64,000 nucleotides of DNA. Source: Mesorhizobium sp. L-2-11. Its GTDB lineage: Bacteria > Pseudomonadota > Alphaproteobacteria > Rhizobiales > Rhizobiaceae. The DNA lies in assembly GCF_016756595.1 (NCBI RefSeq), contig NZ_AP023257.1, positions 4,976,001 through 5,040,000 of the forward strand. Reading direction: 5' to 3'. The notes under the pieces were generated by a model. The model made no database searches. It was not told the DNA's origin and worked only from the letters and a program-made list of their open reading frames with translations. Below, one piece after another: positions 16,845 to 25,093 of the stretch. The first letter of the stretch is position 1; each line of letters opens with the position of its first letter. A program made the translations under genes and the position numbers.

Positions 16845-17931
16845 TGTCGAACATGCGGGCGATCCGCACGCCCAGGCTCTCCCCAATCCGCACGATCTCG
16901 CCACGGCCAACGCGTTTGCCATTGGCGATGATGTCGACTGTCTCCTTCGTCACATTGGCGAGCGGAACGATGGCGCCGGGCGCAAGCTGCCTTACCTCGC
17001 CGAGAGGCATCGCGGTGCGGCCGAGCTCGAAGGCAAGCGCAACCGGCAGCTCGTCCAGAGTTGCCTCTTCCAATGCCTGATCGGCGTGCGGCGGCGGGTT
17101 TTGATTCATGGTCCACTCCCATTTCGATCCAGCGATTGCAGTCGGCGCGGCAAGCAGTTGCGGCCCGCTGGCAGTCAGCACCGCCGGGGCATAAAGCCGC
17201 TCGGCAATGACCAATGCCGCCTCTTGCTCTTCGTCATCGAAGAGCACGACATCGCCAGGTTGCAGACTTTGGAGCTCGCCAAGGCTGATTGTAAGCGCAT
17301 GACGCCAGAGGCGGACCGGCAACGGGAATTCGGCAGGGAGCGGGGGCCTCGCTTTGCCGATCGAGTCGAGAAAGCCGCCGGCCCGCACCGCCAGATCGAC
17401 GCTCTCGGCGTGCAAGGCGCAACCTATGGTTTCATTCTTGCCGGTCAGGGCGAAAGTCAAAGCGGTTTCGTCCAGAACGCTGTCTTGTTGTTCGACGGAG
17501 GTAATAGTGACCGTCTCGCCGAGCTTGCTCTCGAGCCATTCGAGATCCTTTTCGAATTCGGACTCCAGCAGCAATCCGGCGTGAGCGGGTGCCAATCGTT
17601 TCACGTCGACTAGCTCGTCAGCCCTGGCGAGACCCCGTTCGACGACAGATAACGGCAGGCGCAATTTGCCCGCCATGTCTCCAACCGTGAACGCAATCGT
17701 GCACAACGGCTGGTCCACAGGGTTCGGCGCCGGCCAGACCGCCGCGATCGCCATGGTTTTCCCGGCGATCGTGATCTGCGCGGGAGCACGACGGCGGTAG
17801 AAGGCGTTCAATGCCTCGACCTGCGCAGCCGCAACAGATTCCAATGTCAGCGGCTCGCCAACGCTCGAGCGTGTGCGTCTGACCGGTTCTGCGCGCGCTT
17901 TCTTTTTTGCCGACGCCAAGGCCTGAGGCAT
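16837..17931 (-). CDS. sctQ: type III secretion sorting-platform (C-ring) protein SctQ (RhcQ)
   Basis: A 364-residue protein from ATG 17931 (MPQALASAKKK), with GGAAG just upstream. The open frame continues to 18021 but would overlap sctO. The long N-terminal part is divergent. The C-terminal about 70 residues are a SpoA/FliN-type surface-presentation domain: LDELPVALAFELGRTAMPLGEVRQLAPGAIVPL, then KETVDIIANGKRVGRGEIVRIGESLGVRI. SctQ forms the cytosolic pods that receive substrates, with SctK and SctL. The stop overlaps sctR by 8 bp. Confidence 0.9.
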   Translation of the reverse strand: MPQALASAKKKARAEPVRRTRSSVGEPLTLESVAAAQVEALNAFYRRRAPAQITIAGKTMAIAAVWPAPNPVDQPLCTIAFTVGDMAGKLRLPLSVVERGLARADELVDVKRLAPAHAGLLLESEFEKDLEWLESKLGETVTITSVEQQDSVLDETALTFALTGKNETIGCALHAESVDLAVRAGGFLDSIGKARPPLPAEFPLPVRLWRHALTISLGELQSLQPGDVVLFDDEEQEAALVIAERLYAPAVLTASGPQLLAAPTAIAGSKWEWTMNQNPPPHADQALEEATLDELPVALAFELGRTAMPLGEVRQLAPGAIVPLANVTKETVDIIANGKRVGRGEIVRIGESLGVRIARMFDNA

Positions 17932-17962
17932 CACACTTCCATATTCACGATCACGGATTGGA

Positions 17963-18451
17963 CTATCGTTCTGTGGGCAAGCGCGGTGGACTGCGCTCGT
18001 CTTCCTCGGAAAGCTCTGCAAGCGCCAGGCTGCGACGCGCAGTGCGTTTGGTCAGATGCTGCAACAGCCCGTCCAGCTTCGTCACCGACTTCATGCTGGC
18101 GCGATGACCGTTGCGGGCGGCCGATAACTCCGTTTTGCGTCGTTGCTCGGTGACGCCGGCCATCTTCTGGTTTTCCCGCAGCTGCTCGGTTTGCCTGGCG
18201 GCGGTCTCGAACTGTCCCTGAAGCCGGTAAAGGCTGGCGGGCTTCACCGGCTGTCCAACAAGCGAAGCGAATGCTGCATCCTCAGCGTCGGCTGTGTGCT
18301 GCAGGTGTTCGCTGACCGCGGCGGCTGCCTCCCGAACCGCTCCGGCAGCCCGCTGCGCAGCGGCGTATCGCCTGATGACCGCTTCGTTTGCGCGCTGTTC
18401 ACTGTGGCGCCTGAGGTCGCGCAATCGTGCGATCATGTCACGATCCTTCAT
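17963..18451 (-). CDS. sctO: type III secretion central stalk protein SctO (YscO/FliJ-like)
   Basis: A 162-residue, highly charged, almost entirely helical protein ([20 protein letters not shown]...), consistent with the antiparallel coiled coil of SctO/FliJ that rotates within the SctN ring and links it to SctV. The start at 18451 overlaps the 3' end of sctN by 14 bp. A much longer open frame continues upstream inside sctN, but it is out of frame with it and is a shadow. The identification rests on position between sctN and sctQ and on the coiled-coil character. Sequence conservation in this family is always low. Confidence 0.85.
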   Translation of the reverse strand: MKDRDMIARLRDLRRHSEQRANEAVIRRYAAAQRAAGAVREAAAAVSEHLQHTADAEDAAFASLVGQPVKPASLYRLQGQFETAARQTEQLRENQKMAGVTEQRRKTELSAARNGHRASMKSVTKLDGLLQHLTKRTARRSLALAELSEEDERSPPRLPTER

Positions 18452-19796
18452 TGACGATCCCCCGCATGCGTTCGCGTGTCTGCTCGATTGTTTCGTGGGT
18501 GGCGGACGGCTGTCGCAGGAAGGCGTTGATGGCGTCGATCTTCGCCACCGCCTCGTCCGCCACCGCATCGCTGCCCTTTTCGTATTCGCCGACGCGCAGC
18601 AGCAATTCGACGTCGGCGTAGCGGGCGAGCAGTTCGCGTAAGCGGCCGGCGTCCGAGCGATGCTCAGCCGGCACCACCGTGTCCATGAGGCGGCTGCGGC
18701 TGCGCAGCACGTCAATGGCCGGGAAATGATTGCGCTGCGCAAGCTCGTTCGACAGAAAGACGTGGCCGTCGAGAAGCGCCTGGATTTCTTCGGCAACCGG
18801 ATCCAGCGTGCCATCGCCCTCCAGAAGAACGCTGTAGAGGCTTGTAATGGAGCCGACGCGGCCAGGCCCTGAGCGCTCGAGCAATCGGGGCAGAACTGCA
18901 AAAAGCGAAGACGGAAAACCGCGACGCGTCGGCGGCTCGCCAGAAGCGAGGCCAATCTCGCGCTGCGCACGGGCAAAGCGCGTGATGTTGTCCATTGCCA
19001 GCAGCACATGCTTGCCCTGGTCGCGAAAATATTCGGCAATACTGGTTGCCACATAAGCGGCCTTGACGCGCTCGATCGCCGGCCGGTCGGACGTGGCGAC
19101 GACGATGACTGCGCGCGCCAGCCCTTCCGGCCCAAGCTGATGCTCGATGAATTCGCGCACTTCACGTCCGCGTTCGCCGACAAGCGCAACCACGGCAACA
19201 TCTGCGTCGGTGCCGCTGACGATATCCGAAAGCAGGATCGACTTGCCGACGCCAGGCTCGCCGAAGATGCCGACGCGCTGCCCACGCGCGCAGGTGAGAA
19301 GCCCATCGAGGGCGCGGATTCCGAGCTGGATAGGCTCGGAAATCAAACTGCGCTCCAGCGGCGATGGCGGATAGGCGTTGACCGGATAGCTGGCGGCAAT
19401 GCCATCCGGCGAAAGCGTCTTGCCATCCAATGGCTCGCCGAACGCGCTGATCACCCGACCAAGCAGGCCGGGCCCGACGGGCACCGTTTGGGTCTTTCCG
19501 GTCGCAATGACCTCGGTGAGGCTTGAAAGGCCGGTGAGATCGCCAAGCGGAACAAGGATTGCCATCTCGTCCATGAGCCCAACGACTTCCGCCTTCGTCG
19601 CCGTGCCGGTCCTCGGATCGACGAGTTCGCAGATCTCGCCGATCCGAACCTCCTCCACCGTCGCGTGAATGACCGTGCCGGTGACCCGCCGTACACGCCC
19701 TTTCCTGGGCCGGCTGGCATCGTCACGCAGGCCGGAACGCAAGTTCGGAACGATCGATGCGAGGCGGCTCTCGAGCTTGCTGGCGGGACTTGTCAT
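18438..19796 (-). CDS. sctN: type III secretion ATPase SctN (RhcN)
   Basis: A 452-residue F1-beta-like ATPase. Walker A is GEPGVGKS (near residues 175-182), followed by [17 protein letters not shown], the Walker B strand [35 protein letters not shown], and the catalytic Glu in VGERGREV. SctN hexamerises under the export gate, releases chaperones and unfolds substrates. The N-terminus overlaps the sctL stop by 4 bp. The length is standard and all nucleotide-binding residues are present, so the apparatus looks functional. Confidence 0.97.
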   Translation of the reverse strand: MTSPASKLESRLASIVPNLRSGLRDDASRPRKGRVRRVTGTVIHATVEEVRIGEICELVDPRTGTATKAEVVGLMDEMAILVPLGDLTGLSSLTEVIATGKTQTVPVGPGLLGRVISAFGEPLDGKTLSPDGIAASYPVNAYPPSPLERSLISEPIQLGIRALDGLLTCARGQRVGIFGEPGVGKSILLSDIVSGTDADVAVVALVGERGREVREFIEHQLGPEGLARAVIVVATSDRPAIERVKAAYVATSIAEYFRDQGKHVLLAMDNITRFARAQREIGLASGEPPTRRGFPSSLFAVLPRLLERSGPGRVGSITSLYSVLLEGDGTLDPVAEEIQALLDGHVFLSNELAQRNHFPAIDVLRSRSRLMDTVVPAEHRSDAGRLRELLARYADVELLLRVGEYEKGSDAVADEAVAKIDAINAFLRQPSATHETIEQTRERMRGIVNEGS

Positions 19797-20416
19797 GCCG
19801 CCGCCTCGGCCTTTGATGAAATCGCAGCGGCAATCGCGTTGAGCTGCGCCTCGATGCCGGCGTCGATGACGGCAATGTCGGTCAAGAGGATGCAGGCGCC
19901 TGTCGCCAGCGTATCGTCGGCGTCGATCTCGACCGTCATGCCCACCAGGTCACTCTCGCGCAAGACCGCGTTCAGTTCGTCGCGAACCCTGTTGACGGAA
20001 GCAGGATGAACTCGGACCTTCAGATATTTGGCGCGGCGAATTTCAGTGACGGCCTGCGCGGCCGCCTTGGCGACCAGCATGCTCGCGTCGAATTCTCCCA
20101 GCACGCGCCTGACGACATCGAGCGCCAGGCCGGTGATTTCGGCTTCCAGTCCGCCAAGATAGCGATCGACCTTGACCGCGGTCTCGCTGACCAAACGCGC
20201 GGCGTCCGCGTCGCCTTGCGCCTTGCCATCTTCATAGCCCTGCGCATATTCGGCCGCATAGGCTCGCCGCGCGGCGTCACGCAACTGCTGCGCATCACGC
20301 CTGGCCTCATCGAGAAAGGCGTGCCCATCCTGCCAGGCGCGTGCCTCGGCAGCGCGCAGGATGCGGGCGAAGGGGCGCCTCGGCACGGCAGTGGTCGCTT
20401 TGCCCGGGTCGACCAT
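19793..20416 (-). CDS. nolV: type III secretion stator protein SctL (NolV)
   Basis: A 207-residue protein with the HrpE/YscL/FliH pattern. A helical N-terminal part ([44 protein letters not shown]) precedes a C-terminal domain ([20 protein letters not shown] ... [20 protein letters not shown]) resembling the 'dp.l..GgcvvETe.G.iDa.ieaQl' signature, in which ETE is here LTD. SctL ties the ATPase to SctQ. It overlaps sctN by 4 bp and follows sctK with a 5-bp gap, as in the nolU-nolV-rhcN order of rhizobia. Confidence 0.9.
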   Translation of the reverse strand: MVDPGKATTAVPRRPFARILRAAEARAWQDGHAFLDEARRDAQQLRDAARRAYAAEYAQGYEDGKAQGDADAARLVSETAVKVDRYLGGLEAEITGLALDVVRRVLGEFDASMLVAKAAAQAVTEIRRAKYLKVRVHPASVNRVRDELNAVLRESDLVGMTVEIDADDTLATGACILLTDIAVIDAGIEAQLNAIAAAISSKAEAAA

Positions 20417-20421
20417 TTTGG

Positions 20422-21045
20422 CTAACCCATCGCCCGTCGAACAATCGCCGGACCAGCTTCGGCGAATGGTTCGGCTGTCGGCTGGTCAACAAGCGCATGC
20501 GGCATCAGCTTGAGGCGGACCCGCATGCCCGTTTCGCCCGGCATCGCCTGACACCAGGCGCCAAGGCAACGCAGGCCGTCGGCATGGACACGACTATGAA
20601 TGTCTTCCAGCGGCTCCAACGGCTGCATTGGACCGGCCAGATCGCGGTTGGCGACTGCGAAAGCGCAGATTTCCGCGCCGAGTGCTGCCTGTAGCGCGGC
20701 GGCCTGGCGTCCATCAATGACGGCGGCCAGACTGCCGGCCCAGTGGATGGCGCCGGCGCGAAGCGCAAGGTCCTCCAACTCCTCTGCCGACGACAAGGCA
20801 ATCGCCCGGTCTATCTCGTCGGCTGGTTCGCTGGAGACGGCGCCGCTGAGGCCGTAACGGTCAAGCAGGAGCACTGACAATCGCTCCTGCAGGCGCTGCG
20901 ACCGCAACATACGCTCGCAGGCAGCCTCGCCGATCGTGCCGTCAAAGCATTGCGCCAGCCGGGCCGCATCCGCATAGAATGCGGGATTGGCCATGAATGC
21001 CTGCCATTCCGGGCTGGCGGTTTGCTTCGAGCCGGTCTGAATCAT
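20422..21045 (-). CDS. nolU: type III secretion sorting-platform protein SctK-like (NolU)
   Basis: A 207-residue protein starting at ATG 21045, whose ATGA overlaps the sctJ stop. A longer frame to 21168 would run through sctJ. The sequence is divergent but includes DEIDRAIALSSAEELEDLALRAGAIHWAGSLAAVI and RCLGAWCQAMPGETGMRVRLKL. Position between nolT and nolV is the standard place of nolU in rhizobial T3SS operons, and the helical composition fits SctK. The call relies more on synteny than on motif. It would connect SctQ pods to the inner-membrane ring. Confidence 0.8.
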   Translation of the reverse strand: MIQTGSKQTASPEWQAFMANPAFYADAARLAQCFDGTIGEAACERMLRSQRLQERLSVLLLDRYGLSGAVSSEPADEIDRAIALSSAEELEDLALRAGAIHWAGSLAAVIDGRQAAALQAALGAEICAFAVANRDLAGPMQPLEPLEDIHSRVHADGLRCLGAWCQAMPGETGMRVRLKLMPHALVDQPTAEPFAEAGPAIVRRAMG

Positions 21046-21881
21046 GTCTTCTTCACCGGCATGGCCGAGGCGTCGAGCGCATAAACGCCGGGTCGTCGAT
21101 ACCACTGGACGTAAGCCAGGCGGGCAGCCAGCGCCAATAGTGCCGCCGTCATGCCGTAAAACAGCCACATCGCGGCGACGACGCTGTCGGGGTGCAACCA
21201 GAGGCCGAGGAACGTCGTGAAACCTGGCTCGCCGGTTGCGTTCTCGGGAACTGCCGCGGTCACCGGAATGAGCGTGACGGATACATTGTCATAAGTCAGC
21301 CCGGCGATGCCCTTTGCCACCAGCATCTTGACCTGCGGGATCAGCTCATTCATCGGAACGGATGCGCGATGCCGGATGAAAACCGAGGCGGACGATGGCA
21401 CCAGCCGCTGTCTCAACGGATCGTTTTCGGGCAGGACGAGATGAACGCGCGCGGAAAGCACGCCGTCGATGTCCGAAATCGTCTGCGACAGCTCCTGGCT
21501 CAGGCCATAAATCATCGTCGCGCGCTCTTCGACCGGCGAGGATACAAGCCCGTCTCGCTTGAACACGTCGCCGAGCGTCTGGAATTCCTGTTTGGGCAAC
21601 CCGCTTTCGTCGAGAATAGCCATGGCTTCGGCGAAACGGTCCTTCTGTACGGAAACCGTCATTTTGCCGTCCTTGGCCGCCTCCCGTTGGGCCGGGATGC
21701 CATGACGCATCAGCGTGGCCACGATCTCGTTGGCCTGCCGCTGGTTGAGGTTGGAATACAACTCAACCGAGCACGCCTGGAGTACAAGCATGCTCACCAC
21801 GACGAGCGCGACGCGGCACCGGACGCCGCATCGCGCCAATAGCGTTGACCGCCGCGGCAAGGATATCGTGTGCACGAACAC
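21042..21881 (-). CDS. nolT: type III secretion inner-ring lipoprotein SctJ (NolT)
   Basis: A 279-residue lipoprotein. A hydrophobic signal (VALVVVSMLVLQAC) ends in the lipobox LQAC, with lipidation at Cys near residue 37, followed by SVELYSNLNQRQANEIVATLMRHGI, the YscJ/FliF domain signature. The second domain (VLSARVHLVLPENDPLRQR, ASVFIRH, VKMLVAKGIAGLTYDNVSVTLIP) is complete. A C-terminal helix (VVAAMWLFYGMTAALLALAARLA) anchors it in the inner membrane. SctJ forms the inner-membrane ring with SctD. It overlaps nolU by 4 bp and follows nolB with a 9-bp gap. Confidence 0.95.
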   Translation of the reverse strand: MFVHTISLPRRSTLLARCGVRCRVALVVVSMLVLQACSVELYSNLNQRQANEIVATLMRHGIPAQREAAKDGKMTVSVQKDRFAEAMAILDESGLPKQEFQTLGDVFKRDGLVSSPVEERATMIYGLSQELSQTISDIDGVLSARVHLVLPENDPLRQRLVPSSASVFIRHRASVPMNELIPQVKMLVAKGIAGLTYDNVSVTLIPVTAAVPENATGEPGFTTFLGLWLHPDSVVAAMWLFYGMTAALLALAARLAYVQWYRRPGVYALDASAMPVKKT

Positions 21882-21890
21882 TCCGTAGGC

Positions 21891-22523
21891 TTACTGTTGC
21901 TTGATCAGCGTGCTGGTGGACGACGTAACGGCCGTTACGCTGCTCGTGACCACTTCGAGATTGGCGGCTGCCCACATCACCGAAATGGATCGTTCGAGCA
22001 GTTGCTCGGCATTTTTTGCGGTGGCGTTTTCGTCTTCCTTGCCTGACGGGGCGGTCTTGCCGGCGCCATCCTGGATGGTGGCCGTTTCAGCATTCACGGG
22101 AGCGTTTGTCTGGCCAAGCGCCTTCTGGACCTGCTGCATGGTCCCTTCCAGCGACTGAACCGCAGAACCGAACAATGCAGACGGGTCCGTGAGCGCCCCG
22201 CCCCCAGCCTTCTCCACCTCGGCCAGATAGTCGAACAACTTGTGTTCGGCGATCGGCTCGGTCTTTTCCAGTTTGGAGGATTGTCCGGCCATTGCCGGAT
22301 TGGCCCCCGAAGACGCCTGCGCCACCTGCTGGCCTGCCCGCGCGGCGACATCACCGCGTTCAGGCATGGCAACCTTCGCCGCATCATGTTTTTCCTGATT
22401 GGCACCCACCATTCGGTTGCCCGGCTGCGCGGTCGAGCCGGCGGTGATCTGCTGCTGCGACGCTATGCTGGTGGTCAAGTTTGCCAGTGTGGCTTCCAGG
22501 GCTCCAATCGGCGCGATTTGCAT
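21891..22523 (-). CDS. nolB: NolB, type III secretion inner-rod-like protein (SctI-type C-terminus)
   Basis: A 210-residue protein with a disordered Gln/Ala/Thr-rich N-terminus and a helical C-terminus. The end, LERSISVMWAAANLEVVTSS ... STSTLIKQQ, resembles the C-terminal signature of inner-rod (SctI) proteins, which end near 'TLLKxQ'. The rest is poorly conserved, as in NolB proteins. It lies between rhcC1 (20-bp gap) and nolT, exactly as in the rhizobial rhcC1-nolB-nolT order. It is probably exported early to build the rod under the needle. No cysteine is present, as is common for exported T3SS components. Confidence 0.82.
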   Translation of the reverse strand: MQIAPIGALEATLANLTTSIASQQQITAGSTAQPGNRMVGANQEKHDAAKVAMPERGDVAARAGQQVAQASSGANPAMAGQSSKLEKTEPIAEHKLFDYLAEVEKAGGGALTDPSALFGSAVQSLEGTMQQVQKALGQTNAPVNAETATIQDGAGKTAPSGKEDENATAKNAEQLLERSISVMWAAANLEVVTSSVTAVTSSTSTLIKQQ

Positions 22524-22543
22524 GAACCTGCCCTCCTGCTTGT

Positions 22544-23191
22544 TTAGTTCGGTTTGCCGGAGGGAACATTCTGCGCCTCCGCCTGCCTGCCGCGGAAAAC
22601 GCGGACCGGAACAACTTTGCCAGCCTCCTGCTTGGCGCTCGGCGCCGCAGGAACTCCCAGTGTCTTCCTGACAAGTTCAACATAGGACGGCGGCCCCGAT
22701 ACCGAGACAACATCGTCCTGCCTGGACACCTTTATCGGAAACTTCGGGTCGATGACGCCCAGCCGCGAAAGCCGATCTTCCGCACCGGCAGCCGTGTTGG
22801 CGTCAAGCGCGATCATTTCCGTCCGGACCTCGGCTTCGGTCGCGACGTTCATGACGATGCCATCGAAATGCCAGACCAACCCGTATCGATTGCAGATCTC
22901 TTGCAGGAACTCGCGGGCGGTTCCAACCGGCATGCCGGAGCTTAAACGGCCCTTTACGAGTTTGCTGACACGCATGGGCACGTGCATGTTGCGGCCCAGC
23001 TCGACCAGCGCGTCGGCCACCGACTGATCGACGGTTATGTATTTGTACGGGCCGGCAGGCCAGCGCGGTTCGGCGGCGTTGGCGTGCGACGAGGCAAGAC
23101 CGAACGCCAGGATCATCGCAAGACCGCAGGCGGCGAACGCAGCCCTGGCTCCCAACCGATCCGCATGGCAGGTGTCGCGTCCCGTCAACAT
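22544..23191 (-). CDS. rhcC1: RhcC1, N-terminal portion of the split type III secretin
   Basis: A 215-residue protein from ATG 23191; a GTG at 23215 is an alternative. A signal peptide (AFAACGLAMILAFGLASSHANAAEP) precedes a secretin N0-like domain: YKYITVDQSVADALVELGRNMHVPMRVSKLVKGRLSSG, then TAREFLQEICNRYGLVWHFDGIVMNVATEAEVRTEMI, and a second ring-building segment. It ends before any pore-forming secretin domain. Rhizobia encode the secretin as two genes, and the C-terminal part is rhcC2 at 42395. This is the first gene of the minus-strand operon. A candidate regulatory box lies about 90 bp upstream of this start. Confidence 0.9.
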   Translation of the reverse strand: MLTGRDTCHADRLGARAAFAACGLAMILAFGLASSHANAAEPRWPAGPYKYITVDQSVADALVELGRNMHVPMRVSKLVKGRLSSGMPVGTAREFLQEICNRYGLVWHFDGIVMNVATEAEVRTEMIALDANTAAGAEDRLSRLGVIDPKFPIKVSRQDDVVSVSGPPSYVELVRKTLGVPAAPSAKQEAGKVVPVRVFRGRQAEAQNVPSGKPN

Positions 23192-23278
23192 TGGTCCTAT
23201 CGCAAAGGGACGCACGAGCGATGGCCCGCGTCGCTGGTTTCATGGTTTACCCGCCGATTCACTCTATCGTGCACATTG

Positions 23279-23299
23279 CCAAATTGGAAGTCCAATTGG
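23279..23299 (-). promoter_or_regulatory. candidate T3SS operon box upstream of rhcC1
   Basis: An imperfect palindrome, CCAAATTGG then AAGT and CCAATTGG, read on the plus strand. Read in the direction of rhcC1 transcription, it matches the element at 38023-38043 upstream of the other T3SS operon at 18 of 21 positions, including the shared core TGGACTT. It ends 87 bp before the rhcC1 ATG. No TtsI-type tts box is recognisable, so the cognate regulator is unknown. The LysR or MurR/RpiR proteins encoded nearby are candidates. Confidence 0.55.
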
Positions 23300-23311
23300 A
23301 TTGCGCGCGAG

Positions 23312-23327
23312 CATTTGGTGCCAAATG
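23312..23327. promoter_or_regulatory. palindromic operator-like site between rhcC1 and the L,D-transpeptidase gene
   Basis: CATTTGG-TG-CCAAATG, two perfect 7-bp arms around a TG centre, in the divergent region between rhcC1 and the L,D-transpeptidase gene. It shares the CCAA/TTGG half-site of the neighbouring element at 23279-23299. A dimeric regulator could bind both. Confidence 0.45.
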
Positions 23328-23392
23328 TTGCGAACCACATGCAAAGCGATATGGTGCGCGCTGGAATCAGGTGATCGCCAGCGGACGCCTGG

Positions 23393-24094
23393 ATGCAGAA
23401 GAGATCGGTCTTGGCGGCAATCATGATCCTGCTTGCGAACTTGCCTGTTCCCGTCAAGGTTGCGGGATTGCGTGGATTTCTGATCGCTGTCCTCTCGATT
23501 GCCGCCATGGCGCCGGCGCAGGCCCAATCGAATAGCGGTTATGACCCACGAAGCTGGACTTACGATGCGGCAAGAAATGTACTGGTCTCGCCTTCCGCTC
23601 CCGACCAGACTTCCGATGGCGCAGTCCAGCAGGAGTGGTCGGCAATCCCGAGGGAGATCGTGCATTTCAGCGAGGCGCAACCGAAGGGATCGATCGTGAT
23701 CGACACCACGGAGCGGCGGCTTTACTACATTTTGGGCAACGGCAGGGCGCTGCGCTACGCGGTGGGGGTTGGAAAGGAGGGATTGGAATGGTCCGGCCGC
23801 GACACGATTTCGGCCAAGAAGACCTGGCCAGATTGGCGGCCGCCGGCCGAAATGCGATCCAGAGAAGCGTCAAATGGCCGCTTCCTGCCCGTGCATGTCG
23901 AGGGAGGACCGAACAATCCACTGGGAGCGCGCGCACTGTATATCGGCAACACGCTCTATCGCGTCCACGGCACCAACCAGCCATGGACCGTCGGACAGGC
24001 CAACTCCTCCGGTTGCATTCGCATGACCAATGACGACGTCATCGATCTTTATGACCGCGTCAAGATCGGCAGCCAGATCATTGTGCGGCATTGA
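23393..24094 (+). CDS. L,D-transpeptidase (YkuD domain), periplasmic
   Basis: A 233-residue protein with an N-terminal hydrophobic segment (GFLIAVLSIAAMAPAQAQS) that looks like a Sec signal. An internal ATG at 23423 may be the true start. The YkuD domain has GSIVIDTTERRLYYILGNGRALRYAVGVGKEG, then the catalytic motif HGTN ... SSGCIRM with the nucleophile Cys at residue 208. Such enzymes form 3-3 cross-links in peptidoglycan or attach proteins to it. It is divergent from rhcC1 and next to the T3SS locus, so it may help open or remodel the wall around the secretion channel. That is inference; many L,D-transpeptidases are unrelated to secretion. Confidence 0.9.
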   Translation: MQKRSVLAAIMILLANLPVPVKVAGLRGFLIAVLSIAAMAPAQAQSNSGYDPRSWTYDAARNVLVSPSAPDQTSDGAVQQEWSAIPREIVHFSEAQPKGSIVIDTTERRLYYILGNGRALRYAVGVGKEGLEWSGRDTISAKKTWPDWRPPAEMRSREASNGRFLPVHVEGGPNNPLGARALYIGNTLYRVHGTNQPWTVGQANSSGCIRMTNDDVIDLYDRVKIGSQIIVRH

Positions 24095-24133
24095 TGGCCG
24101 TTCCCGAAAGCCGCAAATGAGTGATTCCCAGCC

Positions 24134-25093
24134 GTGATACCCTTCAACATCAAGCAGCTCGAAACCTTTCTCCTGGTGGCGACCTTCGGAAGCTTTCGCA
24201 AGGCGGCGGAACGCCTGAACACCACGCAGCCGGCGGTGTCCACCCGGATTGCCGGGCTGGAGGAAGCGCTTGGCGCCAGGCTGTTCGAGCGGCAGAGCAG
24301 CACGGTCAGGCTGACCGCCGAGGGACAACGGCTGCTGCCACCGGCCCAACGGGTTCTGCGCGTCGCGGAGCGGCTGCAGCTGATGGCCAGCTCTCTTTCA
24401 GAGACTTCAGAGACGACGAGGGTGCTGAGATTAGGCGTTGCCGAAACGATCGTGCACACCTGGCTGCCGGATTTCCTCACGGCACTGAAAGCAAACTTTC
24501 CGCTTGTCGATACCGATATCGTCGTCGATGCGACGACGACCCTTCGCAACGAACTGATGTCGCACCGGCTCGATCTTGCGGTGCTGATGGGCCCTGTCCT
24601 GGAGTACAGCATCGAGAATATCGAGATGCCGTCCTTTCCGCTTGTCTGGGTCTGCTCGCCGCAGCTGGAATTGCCCAACCGGCGCCAGGTGACGCTGAAC
24701 GACCTGATGCAGTTTCCCATCATCAGCTACGCGCGCACCACGCGACCCTACAGCGAACTCTACCGCAAGCTCACCGGCGAATTCGAAGAGACGCCGCGCA
24801 TCTTTCCGGCCAATTCGCTGGCCGCGTCCATCACCATGACACTCAACGGGATCGGCATAGCCTCGCTGCCCGAGGGAGTCGTCCAGGACTATCTCGCAAG
24901 CGGAAAACTGCGCATCGTCGAATGCGAATGGCACCCGTCAGACCTGCAGTTCACCGCCTCCTACTCTTCCGAGCCCTCCAATCCAATAGCGGAGCGGGCG
25001 GCAAAGCTGGCCGGCTGCGTCGCGCATGCCTATGCTGCGAGAACCGACAAGCTCAGGCCCGCGGTTTCTCAACCCAAGGTGGCCGGCAGGTAG
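24134..25093 (+). CDS. LysR-family transcriptional regulator
   Basis: A 319-residue regulator. The N-terminal winged helix is typical: FNIKQLETFLLVATFGSFRKAAERLNTTQPAVSTRIAGLEEALGARLFER (residues about 4-53), followed by a linker helix and a two-lobed effector domain beginning LRLGVAETIVHTWLPDFL. The start is at 24134, 39 bp after the L,D-transpeptidase stop, so the two may form an operon. Its 3' end overlaps the end of the giant gene on the opposite strand by 25 bp. The effector is unknown. Given its position it could control the T3SS genes through the CCAA/TTGG palindromes upstream of rhcC1, but no direct evidence is visible. Confidence 0.93.
   Translation: MIPFNIKQLETFLLVATFGSFRKAAERLNTTQPAVSTRIAGLEEALGARLFERQSSTVRLTAEGQRLLPPAQRVLRVAERLQLMASSLSETSETTRVLRLGVAETIVHTWLPDFLTALKANFPLVDTDIVVDATTTLRNELMSHRLDLAVLMGPVLEYSIENIEMPSFPLVWVCSPQLELPNRRQVTLNDLMQFPIISYARTTRPYSELYRKLTGEFEETPRIFPANSLAASITMTLNGIGIASLPEGVVQDYLASGKLRIVECEWHPSDLQFTASYSSEPSNPIAERAAKLAGCVAHAYAARTDKLRPAVSQPKVAGR

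Noticed and set aside
17963..19306. A 447-codon minus-strand frame covering sctO and most of sctN
   Set aside because: Only its last 162 codons (from 18451) make sense as SctO. The rest overlaps sctN in another frame with Ser/Arg-rich nonsense sequence.
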